Made by a program: the position numbers and the translations under genes | Part shown: positions 1-6,464 of the stretch, in pieces | Layout of the letters: each line of letters opens with the position of its first letter | How positions within the stretch are numbered: position 1 is the first letter of the stretch | The notes under the pieces: generated by a model | Database searches by the model: none | Seen by the model: the letters and a program-made list of their open reading frames with translations, nothing else | What the model was told of the DNA's origin: nothing | Assembly: GCA_038214135.1 (NCBI GenBank) | Contig: JBBQSD010000084.1 | Coordinates: 1 to 26,820, forward strand | Source of the DNA: JANLSE01 sp038214135 | Lineage (GTDB): Bacteria; Chloroflexota; Chloroflexia; Chloroflexales; Roseiflexaceae | Reading direction: 5' to 3' | DNA length: 26,820 bases

Positions 1-59
1 CGCAGCTGCGCCGAAGGTACTGGCGGTTTGACCGCTGGGAGAACAGGTCTGTGCGCCCA
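1..59 (+). rRNA. rrf: 5S ribosomal RNA, 3' end only (cut by window edge)
   Basis: The first ~59 bases match the 3' half of a bacterial 5S rRNA. The run GCGCCGAAGGTACTGGCGG, then TTTGACCGCTGGGAGAACAG and a closing GTGCGCCC fit helices IV, V and I of the Thermus-type 5S rRNA as I remember it. GGCGGTTTGACCGCT forms the helix IV hairpin. The 5' half and presumably 23S and 16S lie before the window. The exact 3' end (57-60) is an estimate. Confidence 0.85.
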
Positions 60-65
60 ATCTAG

Positions 66-140
66 CGCGGTGTGGAGCAGTGGCAGCTCGTCGGGCTCAT
101 AACCCGAAGGTCGGAGGTTCGAATCCTCCCGCCGCTACCA
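66..140 (+). tRNA. initiator tRNA-fMet (CAU)
   Basis: A full cloverleaf with encoded CCA: acceptor 66-72, D arm with GAGC/GCTC, anticodon stem TCGGG/CCCGA around loop CTCATAA (anticodon CAT), T arm GGAGG-TTCGAAT-CCTCC. Two marks identify the initiator rather than elongator Met or Ile2. Three consecutive G-C pairs lie at the base of the anticodon stem, and positions 1 and 72 (C and U) are unpaired. It begins about six bases after the 5S rRNA, so it is probably processed from the rRNA operon transcript. Confidence 0.95.
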
Positions 141-154
141 ATCCATCAGCGAGA

Positions 155-189
155 CGCGCTCCCTCATGCGAGGGAGCGCGTTTTGTTTT
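155..189 (+). terminator. Rho-independent terminator of the rRNA/tRNA-fMet operon
   Basis: A perfect 11-bp stem (155-165 with 170-180) closes a four-base loop ATGC and is followed by TTTTGTTTT. It lies 15 bases after the tRNA-fMet CCA end and is the likely end of the rRNA operon. Confidence 0.92.
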
Positions 190-246
190 GTGGGCTTATC
201 GAGGCTTTGCGGAAGCACGGTTTATTGCTTTTGCAAGACATTACAT

Positions 247-287
247 AAAAGAAATCCGGAACTGCCCATATCTATGAGCAATTCCGG
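247..287 (-). terminator. Terminator after tRNA-Leu
   Basis: Read on the minus strand, a 10-bp stem (CCGGAATTGC with GCAGTTCCGG, one G-U pair; 256-265 and 278-287) is followed by ATTTCTTTT. It starts four bases past the tRNA-Leu 3' end, which fits its terminator. Confidence 0.75.
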
Positions 288-290
288 TAG

Positions 291-374
291 TGGTGGGGAC
301 GGAGGGACTTGAACCCTCACGAGTTACCTCACAAGTTCCTAAGACTTGCGCGTCTGCCATTTCGCCACGTCCCC
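291..374 (-). tRNA. tRNA-Leu (UAG)
   Basis: A class II tRNA with a long variable arm and encoded CCA. The acceptor stem is GGGGACG with CGTCCCC. The anticodon stem CAAGT/ACTTG holds loop CTTAGGA, giving anticodon UAG, which reads CUA and probably other CUN codons. The T arm GAGGG-TTCAAGT-CCCTC is intact. It is monocistronic, with its own promoter (383-388) and terminator (256-287). Confidence 0.95.
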
Positions 375-382
375 GTGCATGT

Positions 383-388
383 ATTATA
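383..388 (-). promoter_or_regulatory. -10 element of the tRNA-Leu promoter, inside an inverted repeat
   Basis: On the minus strand TATAAT lies nine bases before the tRNA-Leu 5' end, so the primary transcript would have almost no leader. A weak -35 candidate (TTGTAC) sits 18 bases upstream. The -10 hexamer is exactly bracketed by the inverted repeat GCATGT/ACATGC (377-382 and 389-394). Confidence 0.7.
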
Positions 389-413
389 ACATGCTAAACA
401 CCCCAGGTACAAT

Positions 414-449
414 AAAACACGTAAGCTTTCTCCAGGATTTATGTGTTTT
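414..449 (-). terminator. Possible terminator after the VWA gene
   Basis: On the minus strand AAAACACATAA pairs with TTACGTGTTTT (one mismatch), followed by ATTG. It lies 51 bases after the VWA stop codon. The stem is AT-rich and the U-run is part of the stem, so this is a modest call. Confidence 0.45.
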
Positions 450-500
450 CGTAGCCAAGTGATTGTGCGCCAACTCTGCAATTCTTGCTTCTTTGGCATA

Positions 501-1730
501 CTATCGCCGAAGGATCTGGGCAACATAGGTACCATTACGCTGAAGAAGTTCAATGGTTGTTTGTTTGCCACTGATTCGTACTCGTTCAACCTTTAATGGT
601 ATAGCACCATTAACCTCAATCGTATATTCACCAAGAGGAAGCGACTCGGCTGCTGTGCCAACTGGCCCGCTAAAGACTTCTTGGCCTTGTTTGTCGATAA
701 TGCGGTAGGTAAGCTGAACAGCTTGTTGCAATGCATCCGCAAGTTGTTTGGCATCTGCTGCATCAAAATAGCTTCCTCCGCCTTGTTCAGCGATTGCCTG
801 CAGACGTGCTTTCCAATCCTCTGGCCCAATCGCAAAACCAATCACACTTATTCGCACATTGGGATGTGTTGCTCGGAGATCAGCTGCGGCTTTTGCTGGA
901 TCGCCGTTACACGTTTCATCACCATCGCTTACGAGAATGACGAGTACATCGTTTGTAATGCCATTCACATCCTGGGCTACCTCACGAATTGATTGCTCCA
1001 TCGGAGTTCGGCTCAGGCTTACTGGCCGGATGCCACGTATTTTTTCCATAAGGTTCGCTCGTTCAAGCGGTGCAAATGGGGTAACGAGTTCGAGATCACT
1101 GCAATCATCCGTTCGCTGACGACCATAGGTTCGTAGCGCAATGTTTGTATTATCGGGGAGCGATTGAACGAGTGTATTGAGTGAGTTGTGGGCGACATCG
1201 ATCTTGACGTTATCACCGATCTTCGCAAGCATGCTTCCAGAAGCGTCAAGGATGATCTCAAGGTTTGGGCTAGTCTGAACTGGATTCTGGCCTGATGCCA
1301 TACGTACCAATAATGCACTTGTTTTGGGCACAGTTGGCTTTGATTGTTGTGCAGGAAAAGGAGTTGGGCGCTCTGGTTGAGGCAGGGGTAGTGCTGTTGG
1401 AGCTATTGCGGATGGCTCTGTTGCGGACAATCGGAAGATGGCAATCATAGCAATCACTACCAAGAGCAAGGCACTGCCAGCGGTGACAATAGTTCGTCTG
1501 GAAAGGGTGCGCTTAGGAGTTGGCGGGAATGCACCAACTGGCATTGTAGATCGGGAGATCTCTGCTTTAAGTTGTGCCTCTGCCAAAATTTTATCTAGTT
1601 CAGGATCAGCAACACCCATCTCGCGTAATCGCGTAAAGATGCTAATTGCTTCATCCCAGCGAGCTGCACGAAGATGCTCCATTCCTTCGTGAAACATCCG
1701 CTCCATTTCTAATGTTCGCATGGTGCCCAT
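501..1730 (-). CDS. Membrane-anchored von Willebrand factor A (VWA) domain protein
   Basis: About 409 residues. The N-terminal ~50 residues look like a TPR-type helical pair (HLRAARWDEAISIFTRL). One membrane segment follows (LLLVVIAMIAIF, about residues 84-100), then a Pro-rich linker, then a VWA domain from about residue 155. The metal-dependent adhesion site appears complete: DASGS near residue 162, a Thr in SRTPM, and the Asp of VSDGDE. The C-terminal ~70 residues look like a small beta domain. The topology suggests an extracytoplasmic VWA domain binding a protein partner. I prefer ATG 1730 (GAGGG five bases upstream); a GTG at 1742 is also in frame. It lies about 160 bases downstream of tadA on the same strand, where tadB/tadC would usually be. 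Its function is unknown. Confidence 0.88.
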   Translation of the reverse strand: MGTMRTLEMERMFHEGMEHLRAARWDEAISIFTRLREMGVADPELDKILAEAQLKAEISRSTMPVGAFPPTPKRTLSRRTIVTAGSALLLVVIAMIAIFRLSATEPSAIAPTALPLPQPERPTPFPAQQSKPTVPKTSALLVRMASGQNPVQTSPNLEIILDASGSMLAKIGDNVKIDVAHNSLNTLVQSLPDNTNIALRTYGRQRTDDCSDLELVTPFAPLERANLMEKIRGIRPVSLSRTPMEQSIREVAQDVNGITNDVLVILVSDGDETCNGDPAKAAADLRATHPNVRISVIGFAIGPEDWKARLQAIAEQGGGSYFDAADAKQLADALQQAVQLTYRIIDKQGQEVFSGPVGTAAESLPLGEYTIEVNGAIPLKVERVRISGKQTTIELLQRNGTYVAQILRR

Positions 1731-1887
1731 ATGTACCCTCACCGTGCAATAAAACGCTGAAACAGCGATGTTGCGCTATCGTGCGCTGCTTGTGACAAGT
1801 TAAAGGCCTGGCTAAAACTCTTGGTGCATGGCGCGATCTATCGCGTCCCTGCGGATCACAACTCATCAGATAAACTCGGATGATGTA

Positions 1888-3276
1888 CTAGCTCTTGAAT
1901 GGCAAACCGTTGCTGCCAAAAATCTGTGGCGATAGACTCAAATTGTGCTGCTGAATCTGATCCATAAACTGTGGACGTAAACCAGTTGGTATGATCTTCC
2001 CGGCGATCTTGCCATCGCGCATGCCCTGGTGTTGGAACACGAACAGATCTTGCATCGCAACGACATCGTTTTCCAGGCCGACAATCTCAGTGACCTGTGT
2101 GATGCGGCGTGAACCATCCTGCATGCGTTCAAGCTGTACAATCAGATCGACTGCCGATGCGATCTGTTCACGGATTGCTCGTATTGGTAGATCCATACCG
2201 GACATCAGAACCATTGTTTCCATACGCCGAATGGCATCCCGTGGTGAGTTGGCATGCAATGTCGTCATCGATCCATCGTGGCCTGTATTCATTGCCTGGA
2301 GCATGTCCAGCGTTTCGCCTGCACGGCACTCGCCAACAACGATTCGATCTGGGCGCATACGCAATGAGTTGATCACTAAATCACGCATCGAGATCTCACC
2401 GCGCCCTTCAACATTGGCTGCTCGTGATTCCAGGGTGACAACATGGCGCTGTTGGAGCTGAATTTCGGCGGCATTCTCGATCGTAATAATCCGCTCATCC
2501 GCTGGAATGAATGATGAGAGTACATTGAGCATTGTGGTTTTGCCAGTACCCGTCCCACCGGCGACAACAACATTGATCCGTGAAATGACGCAGGCGCGCA
2601 GAAACTCAACCAGCTCGGCGGTGGCACTTCCCCGTGTGATCAGATCCTGTGCTTTCAGTGGTTTCTTCGAGAACTTGCGAATTGTGAGCGTTGGGCCATT
2701 TAAGCACAGCGGCGGAATAATGACATTAACACGACTGCCATCGGGAAGGCGTGCATCCACCATCGGCGAAGTCTCATCGCAGCGCCGGCCAAGTGGTGCG
2801 ATGATCCTGTCGATAATCCGGCGAACATGATCTTCATCGGCAAAGCGCACATTTGATTCAACGATTTTCCCGCCGCGCTCAACCCAGATCTGATTTGGCC
2901 CATTGACCATGATTTCGCTAATGCTATCATCGGCCAGCAGTTCTTCGAGTGGGCCGAAACCAAGCAATTCAAACTGTGCCAGGCGTGCGATCCGGGCGCG
3001 CTCGCGCTCGGGCACGAGACGCCCACCACGCTCAAGTTCTTCGCCGACAAGCGTGGAGATGCGTTGGTTATACTGGCTAGCCTGCTGCCCGCCCTCTTCC
3101 ATCTCAGAGATGAGCCGAGCCTGAACCCGCTCAATCAGATCACGGTCATCACGCGATGCATTTGGTATATTCGCGGGTGCAGCGATTGCAGCAGGCGTAT
3201 GCTGTGTTGGTGATGGCGGCTCGGCTGGTTCGGGGTTGCCATCGCGCCCAATTCTTCCCACACGTAATCGGGGCAT
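1888..3276 (-). CDS. tadA: CpaF/TadA-family secretion and pilus assembly ATPase
   Basis: A 462-residue type II/IV secretion ATPase of the CpaF/TadA branch. In this family, hexamers hydrolyse ATP at the inner face of the cytoplasmic membrane to drive assembly of Flp/Tad pili. After a ~60-residue disordered start, the N-terminal domain carries SEIMVNGPNQIWVERGGKI, a hallmark of CpaF. Walker A GGTGTGKTT is near residues 236-246, an Asp box follows (ITIENAAEIQL), Walker B is near RPDRIVVGECR and the His box is TTLHANSPRDA. The start ATG has AGAGAGGA upstream. It sits 13 bases after tadZ, so the two are almost certainly one operon. No TadB/TadC platform gene or prepilin is present in the window, so the partners must be encoded elsewhere. 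Confidence 0.95.
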   Translation of the reverse strand: MPRLRVGRIGRDGNPEPAEPPSPTQHTPAAIAAPANIPNASRDDRDLIERVQARLISEMEEGGQQASQYNQRISTLVGEELERGGRLVPERERARIARLAQFELLGFGPLEELLADDSISEIMVNGPNQIWVERGGKIVESNVRFADEDHVRRIIDRIIAPLGRRCDETSPMVDARLPDGSRVNVIIPPLCLNGPTLTIRKFSKKPLKAQDLITRGSATAELVEFLRACVISRINVVVAGGTGTGKTTMLNVLSSFIPADERIITIENAAEIQLQQRHVVTLESRAANVEGRGEISMRDLVINSLRMRPDRIVVGECRAGETLDMLQAMNTGHDGSMTTLHANSPRDAIRRMETMVLMSGMDLPIRAIREQIASAVDLIVQLERMQDGSRRITQVTEIVGLENDVVAMQDLFVFQHQGMRDGKIAGKIIPTGLRPQFMDQIQQHNLSLSPQIFGSNGLPFKS

Positions 3277-3289
3277 TGATCAATCCTCT

Positions 3290-4564
3290 CTAGGTGTCAC
3301 CACGAACAATTCGCATAATTGAACTTCGGTTCCAGGATGCATTGGCATCTGGCCGATCTTTTGGCTTGGCAGTTTTAGCTGGGGTGTGCATGAGTGAGAG
3401 TGTACTCACTTCATCTCCGGTGACATATGCTGCTAATTTGAGCAGGCTTTGTGCAACCCATGTTTGTGGATGTGATGCAACGACGGGGATGCCCCGATTG
3501 ACGCTGTGGGTAACGAATTGGCCTTCGCTTGGGATATTCGCACCAACGGGATGGCGGAGATGTTTCTGAACATCCTGGAGTGAGATCCCGTTGACACTTG
3601 GGAAGCGATTCAGTACCAGGGTGATCCGGCCACGCACCAAGTTCTGCGCTTCGATATGTTCCAAAAAGCTCTTGGTGTTTTTAAGTGATGGAACCTCGGG
3701 GGTTGTGACAACCAGCACTTCATCTGCCTGCGCGAGCAGTGTTTCGGTGATCTCATCCAGGAACGACCATGTATCGCAGACGACATAGTTGAAGCGCTCA
3801 AGCAGCCGATCAAGGATGATCGTGAGGGTCTGCTGATCCAACTCGCCCGCTGCTTCTGGTGTATTTGGTGCTAAGAGAACCTGAACGCCAGAGTTATGCT
3901 GCTGGAGTACACCGTTGAGCATCGTATCATCGATATCGTTCGGATTGGCAAACAATTCCTGCATTGTGTTGCGTGCCCATATATTCATGAGTACGCCAAC
4001 ATCGCCAAATTGGAGGCCGAAATCGGCTAGCACAATTTTGGTGTTGCTGATCTGACGCAGACCAACCGCGAGATTTGTTGCTACTGTTGTTGTACCAACG
4101 CCACCTTTTGGCGAAGTAACAACCACAAGCTTGCCGCGTGCTCGTGATGGACCGCCTTCTGTGGGGACGAGGGTGCGGATACGGCGATCATTTTCGGTGA
4201 GCATTGCGTTACGGATGCTGGTGATCAGTTCGGTAAAAGCAACAGGCCTTGCTAGAATATCGCGGGCACCAGCAGCAACGAGGCGTCGGAGTGTTGCCAT
4301 ATCGGCCTGTGCAACGACGCCAATACAGAGGGTGTTGGGGAGCGATGTGAAGATGCGGCGAACCCCACTTTCGGTCTGCTCGATGCTGCGATCAAAGATG
4401 ACAATATCGGGCTGCGATTGGTTGACCAAATCGAGGCCGACATTCAGTAGGCCAACGCGCTCGACCGACTCGATGTCCGGTTCGCGCTCAAGCCGATTGA
4501 TCCACTCCTGATCAAGTTGATCGGGTGCAGTAATAATAACAACACGGATCGAGCGAGATGTCAC
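3290..4564 (-). CDS. tadZ: CpaE/TadZ-like protein (receiver-like domain plus ParA/MinD ATPase)
   Basis: A 424-residue protein. Residues ~5-125 form a response-regulator-like domain: the usual phospho-acceptor Asp position is present (DIVIFD), but the conserved Lys near its end is Arg (ARPVAF), as is common in atypical receivers. Residues ~145-390 form a MinD/ParA-type ATPase with deviant Walker A SPKGGVGTTT near residue 150-160. TadZ/CpaE proteins localise Tad secretion machinery, often to a pole. Start is GTG 4564, with GGAAAGGA about eight bases upstream. It lies directly upstream of tadA. A stand-alone ParA or an atypical regulator is less likely given the neighbour. Confidence 0.9.
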   Translation of the reverse strand: MTSRSIRVVIITAPDQLDQEWINRLEREPDIESVERVGLLNVGLDLVNQSQPDIVIFDRSIEQTESGVRRIFTSLPNTLCIGVVAQADMATLRRLVAAGARDILARPVAFTELITSIRNAMLTENDRRIRTLVPTEGGPSRARGKLVVVTSPKGGVGTTTVATNLAVGLRQISNTKIVLADFGLQFGDVGVLMNIWARNTMQELFANPNDIDDTMLNGVLQQHNSGVQVLLAPNTPEAAGELDQQTLTIILDRLLERFNYVVCDTWSFLDEITETLLAQADEVLVVTTPEVPSLKNTKSFLEHIEAQNLVRGRITLVLNRFPSVNGISLQDVQKHLRHPVGANIPSEGQFVTHSVNRGIPVVASHPQTWVAQSLLKLAAYVTGDEVSTLSLMHTPAKTAKPKDRPDANASWNRSSIMRIVRGDT

Positions 4565-4755
4565 CTGAATTTCCTTTCCGAAGCCATAGTGGCTTTTCAG
4601 ATAGCGCCATTGGCCACCAATGGTCAGGACATTAGTACCTGAGTACCAAGGAAACCGTATGAGGAAAAAGAAGGTTACGTTGTTTCAGGTGACAGTTCCT
4701 ACATTTCCTAGATTGCATCGTTACCAAGTCTGAACAAACTAATCTTCTACTTTAC
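4565..4755. other. Divergent intergenic region with stem-loops before tadZ
   Basis: No gene is visible. Two small perfect stem-loops lie just before the tadZ ribosome binding site: AAGCCA/TGGCTT (4581-4595, loop of three) and CCATTGG/CCAATGG (4607-4623, loop of three). A looser palindrome with GTAC arms lies near 4634-4650. They would form in the tadZ 5' untranslated RNA. I see no convincing minus-strand promoter hexamers. Confidence 0.5.
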
Positions 4756-4784
4756 TTGACGAGCTTCCCAGAGAAGCATATAAT
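4756..4784 (+). promoter_or_regulatory. Consensus sigma-70-type promoter of the SWIM protein gene
   Basis: TTGACG (4756-4761), a 17-base spacer and a perfect TATAAT (4779-4784). Transcription would start near 4791, leaving a leader of about 190 bases before the SWIM start codon. Confidence 0.88.
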
Positions 4785-4831
4785 TAGTGCATAACATTTG
4801 GTGGGTAGGCTCAGCGGCGAGGGTGCTTGTG

Positions 4832-4870
4832 ATGCGAGCTTCAAGGCCAATACGATACTCAGTTTGCTAG
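4832..4870 (+). CDS. Candidate 12-residue leader peptide before an attenuator
   Basis: A 13-codon open frame (MRASRPIRYSVC, stop TAG) lies inside the SWIM leader RNA. It begins with ATG, about nine bases after GAGGG, a plausible ribosome binding site. It ends on the base immediately before the 5' arm of the terminator hairpin at 4871. Three of its twelve codons are Arg (CGA, AGG, CGA). Position and layout resemble amino-acid or translation-sensing attenuators, but this is inference: such a short frame can occur by chance. Confidence 0.35.
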   Translation: MRASRPIRYSVC

Positions 4871-4914
4871 GGCGGCGCAGGGTAGTGATCCTGCAGCCGC
4901 CTTTGTGTTTTTTT
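4871..4914 (+). terminator. Intrinsic terminator (attenuator) inside the SWIM gene leader
   Basis: GGCGGCGCAGG (4871-4881) pairs with CCTGCAGCCGCC (4890-4901) with one bulged A, an eight-base loop, then TTTGTGTTTTTTT. It is a strong Rho-independent terminator placed between a consensus promoter and the coding start at 4980. Read-through must be controlled or the main product is a small RNA of about 120 nt. GCGGCG and GAGGGT upstream (4814-4823) can also pair with ACCCTC and CGCCGC downstream, a possible enclosing or alternative fold. Confidence 0.8.
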
Positions 4915-4979
4915 GTCGCCGCTGCCGCAACCCTCATTGGATCGCCGCCAGGACGGAAATTCCCAAAGGAGGCACTGTT

Positions 4980-5522
4980 ATGCACTCGGATCTGATCGGC
5001 AAGATTGAGAAAGCGCGTTACTATGCGCAGGAACCAGAACGATTTGCGATCAATGCACTCACAGCGGATTTAAAAGGTGAGAACCATGGGCACTCAATCG
5101 CTCTTCGAGAGGATACGTGGAGCTGTGATTGTGGGGCATTTCAGCGGCATCATACGTGTTCGCATGTGATGTCACTACAGAAGTTGCTCTCGCCAATGCT
5201 TTCTGAGCAGGCACGTGTGGATGTGCCACTCAGAATGCATTCTGAAATGATCAGTATGATTGAGAAGAGCCGCCATTATGTTCATGAGCCAGAGCGAATC
5301 ACGATCACTGGTTTGAGTGGCCATTTTCATGGCTCAAACAATATGCATGTATTAGCATACACAGGTCATAGTTTGTCGTGTGATTGTACGACGTTTCGGT
5401 TGTATCAAACCTGTGCACATGTGATGGCGCTGCAGAAGATCTTGACGGCAATGCTGCCACCTGAGGCGCTGCAATCGCTTAGCCCAATAGCCGAACAGCA
5501 GATTGCTGGAGCATTGAGTTGA
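4980..5522 (+). CDS. Protein of two tandem SWIM zinc-finger repeats
   Basis: 180 residues, made almost wholly of two copies of one ~70-residue unit at an exact offset of 85: residues 5-74 and 90-159. Each ends with a SWIM motif CxC-x8-CxH, ligands C49, C51, C60, H62 and C134, C136, C145, H147. Shared signatures include EPER and CDC followed by VM(S/A)LQK. SWIM domains bind zinc and, in known proteins, nucleic acid or partner proteins. There is no enzymatic domain here, so it may be an adaptor or a nucleic-acid binder. The start at 4980 is supported by AAAGGAGG seven bases upstream; an in-frame upstream ATG (4905) lies in the terminator U-run and is unlikely. A terminator follows at 5539. Function is unknown. 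Confidence 0.85.
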   Translation: MHSDLIGKIEKARYYAQEPERFAINALTADLKGENHGHSIALREDTWSCDCGAFQRHHTCSHVMSLQKLLSPMLSEQARVDVPLRMHSEMISMIEKSRHYVHEPERITITGLSGHFHGSNNMHVLAYTGHSLSCDCTTFRLYQTCAHVMALQKILTAMLPPEALQSLSPIAEQQIAGALS

Positions 5523-5538
5523 TCTAGGGCTTTATAAG

Positions 5539-5580
5539 ATGCCCCCTCCCGTGTCGGCGGGTAGGGGGCATTCTTGTGTT
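5539..5580 (+). terminator. Terminator after the SWIM gene
   Basis: ATGCCCCCT plus CCCG pairs with CGGG plus AGGGGGCAT across a short loop, followed by TCTTGTGTT. It lies 16 bases past the SWIM stop codon and isolates that gene from the downstream phosphodiesterase. Confidence 0.8.
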
Positions 5581-5625
5581 ATGCTCATGGCAGAGGTGTG
5601 ATAGGGATGTGAGGCAAGAGGATCT

Positions 5626-6345
5626 ATGACACTGGTAATTGCGCACCGAGGTGCTTCGGCATATGCCCCGGAAAACACGATGCCGGCATTTGAGCTAGCG
5701 GTACATCAGGGCGCAGATATGGTTGAGTTCGATGTTCAGCGTAGTTCCGATGGAGTATTGGTTGTTTTTCACGATGACACAACAGAGCGCTGGGATGGGA
5801 AGAAGCGCCTGATGACGGATTGCACATTTGCGGAGTTGCAGCAGATTAGTATTCGAGGCGCACGAATCCCTAGATTGGCAGAGGTTTGTTCATATGCTCG
5901 TGAGCAACACCTCCGCATGAATGTTGAGTTGAAGCAGGTTGGCATTGGGGCGGATGTGGCGCTGCTTCTACGTGAAGAGCGCGTGGAGGATCTTGTATTG
6001 ATCTCCTCATTTGCCCGCCAAGCGCTTGCTGAGGCGGAACTATCTTGCCCGCACATTCCACGTGGCTACCTGATGGGTAACAATACGCTGCGCCCGACTG
6101 TGCGATTTCGGGAAAGCTGGCCATTGTTGGCACTGAAAGAAGCCAACGCTCAAGCATGGCATCCAACGCACCAGATTCCATTTGTGATGCGGGTTATTCC
6201 TGTCGTGCGGCGAGCTGGGTATAAAGTTCATGTGTGGACGGTCAATGACCAAGCTGTGCTGCGGCGATTGGTTGATATCGATGTTGATGGAATTATCACC
6301 GATATGCCAGATGTGCTGCGGCGGATGATTCAAGCGAAGGATTGA
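5626..6345 (+). CDS. Glycerophosphodiester phosphodiesterase
   Basis: 239 residues, a single GDPD TIM-barrel domain of the usual length for the short cytoplasmic (UgpQ-like) form. It hydrolyses glycerophosphodiesters to glycerol-3-phosphate and the free alcohol, recycling lipid headgroups. The catalytic set is visible: H7-R8 in AHRGASAYAPENT, E34 and D36 in VEFDVQ, H49 in VFHDD, and a later Glu in MNVELK. The C-terminal barrel strands VHVWTVND and DGIITDMP are typical. There is no signal peptide, so it is cytosolic. The start has GAGG four bases upstream. It stands alone between the SWIM terminator and the rplS promoter; the exact substrate is not shown by sequence. Confidence 0.95.
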   Translation: MTLVIAHRGASAYAPENTMPAFELAVHQGADMVEFDVQRSSDGVLVVFHDDTTERWDGKKRLMTDCTFAELQQISIRGARIPRLAEVCSYAREQHLRMNVELKQVGIGADVALLLREERVEDLVLISSFARQALAEAELSCPHIPRGYLMGNNTLRPTVRFRESWPLLALKEANAQAWHPTHQIPFVMRVIPVVRRAGYKVHVWTVNDQAVLRRLVDIDVDGIITDMPDVLRRMIQAKD

Positions 6346-6351
6346 TGCTCT

Positions 6352-6380
6352 TTGACGCGTAGGGGACGCTGTGCTATAAT
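6352..6380 (+). promoter_or_regulatory. Consensus promoter of rplS
   Basis: TTGACG (6352-6357), a 17-base spacer, perfect TATAAT (6375-6380). The start point would be near 6387, giving a leader of about 78 bases. The hexamers and spacing are the same as in the SWIM gene promoter. Confidence 0.88.
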
Positions 6381-6401
6381 CTCAGTAGTTTGTGTGTGAT
6401 A

Positions 6402-6447
6402 GCAGGGAGATGGCCTGCGTGATGCAGCCAGTCTCTCGCTTTTTTGT
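6402..6447 (+). terminator. Terminator-like hairpin in the rplS leader (candidate attenuator)
   Basis: GGGAGA-TGG-CTGC pairs with GCAG-CCA-TCTCTC, with single-base bulges and one G-U pair, over a small loop, and is followed by TTTTTTGTG. It sits between the promoter and the rplS ribosome binding site (GGAG, 6455-6458). Ribosomal protein L19 leaders are known autoregulatory RNAs in other phyla. Whether this is the same class cannot be told by eye. Confidence 0.65.
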
Positions 6448-6464
6448 GTACGGTGGAGTAGCAG

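Noticed and set aside
80..277. Plus-strand open frame over the tRNA-fMet and terminator
   Set aside because: It is the read-through of a tRNA gene; the RNA structure explains the sequence.
1749..1768. CGCTG/CAGCG hairpin with TTTTATT on the minus strand as a tadA terminator
   Set aside because: The stem is only five base pairs and lies just before the VWA start; too weak to list as a terminator.
1800..1888. Missing small tadB-like gene between tadA and the VWA gene
   Set aside because: The gap is about 160 bases with no coding signal in any frame.
4791..4914. Known housekeeping RNA (SRP RNA, 6S, c-di-GMP riboswitch)
   Set aside because: I looked for the SRP tetraloop region and c-di-GMP-I core motifs and did not see them; kept only as an unassigned leader.
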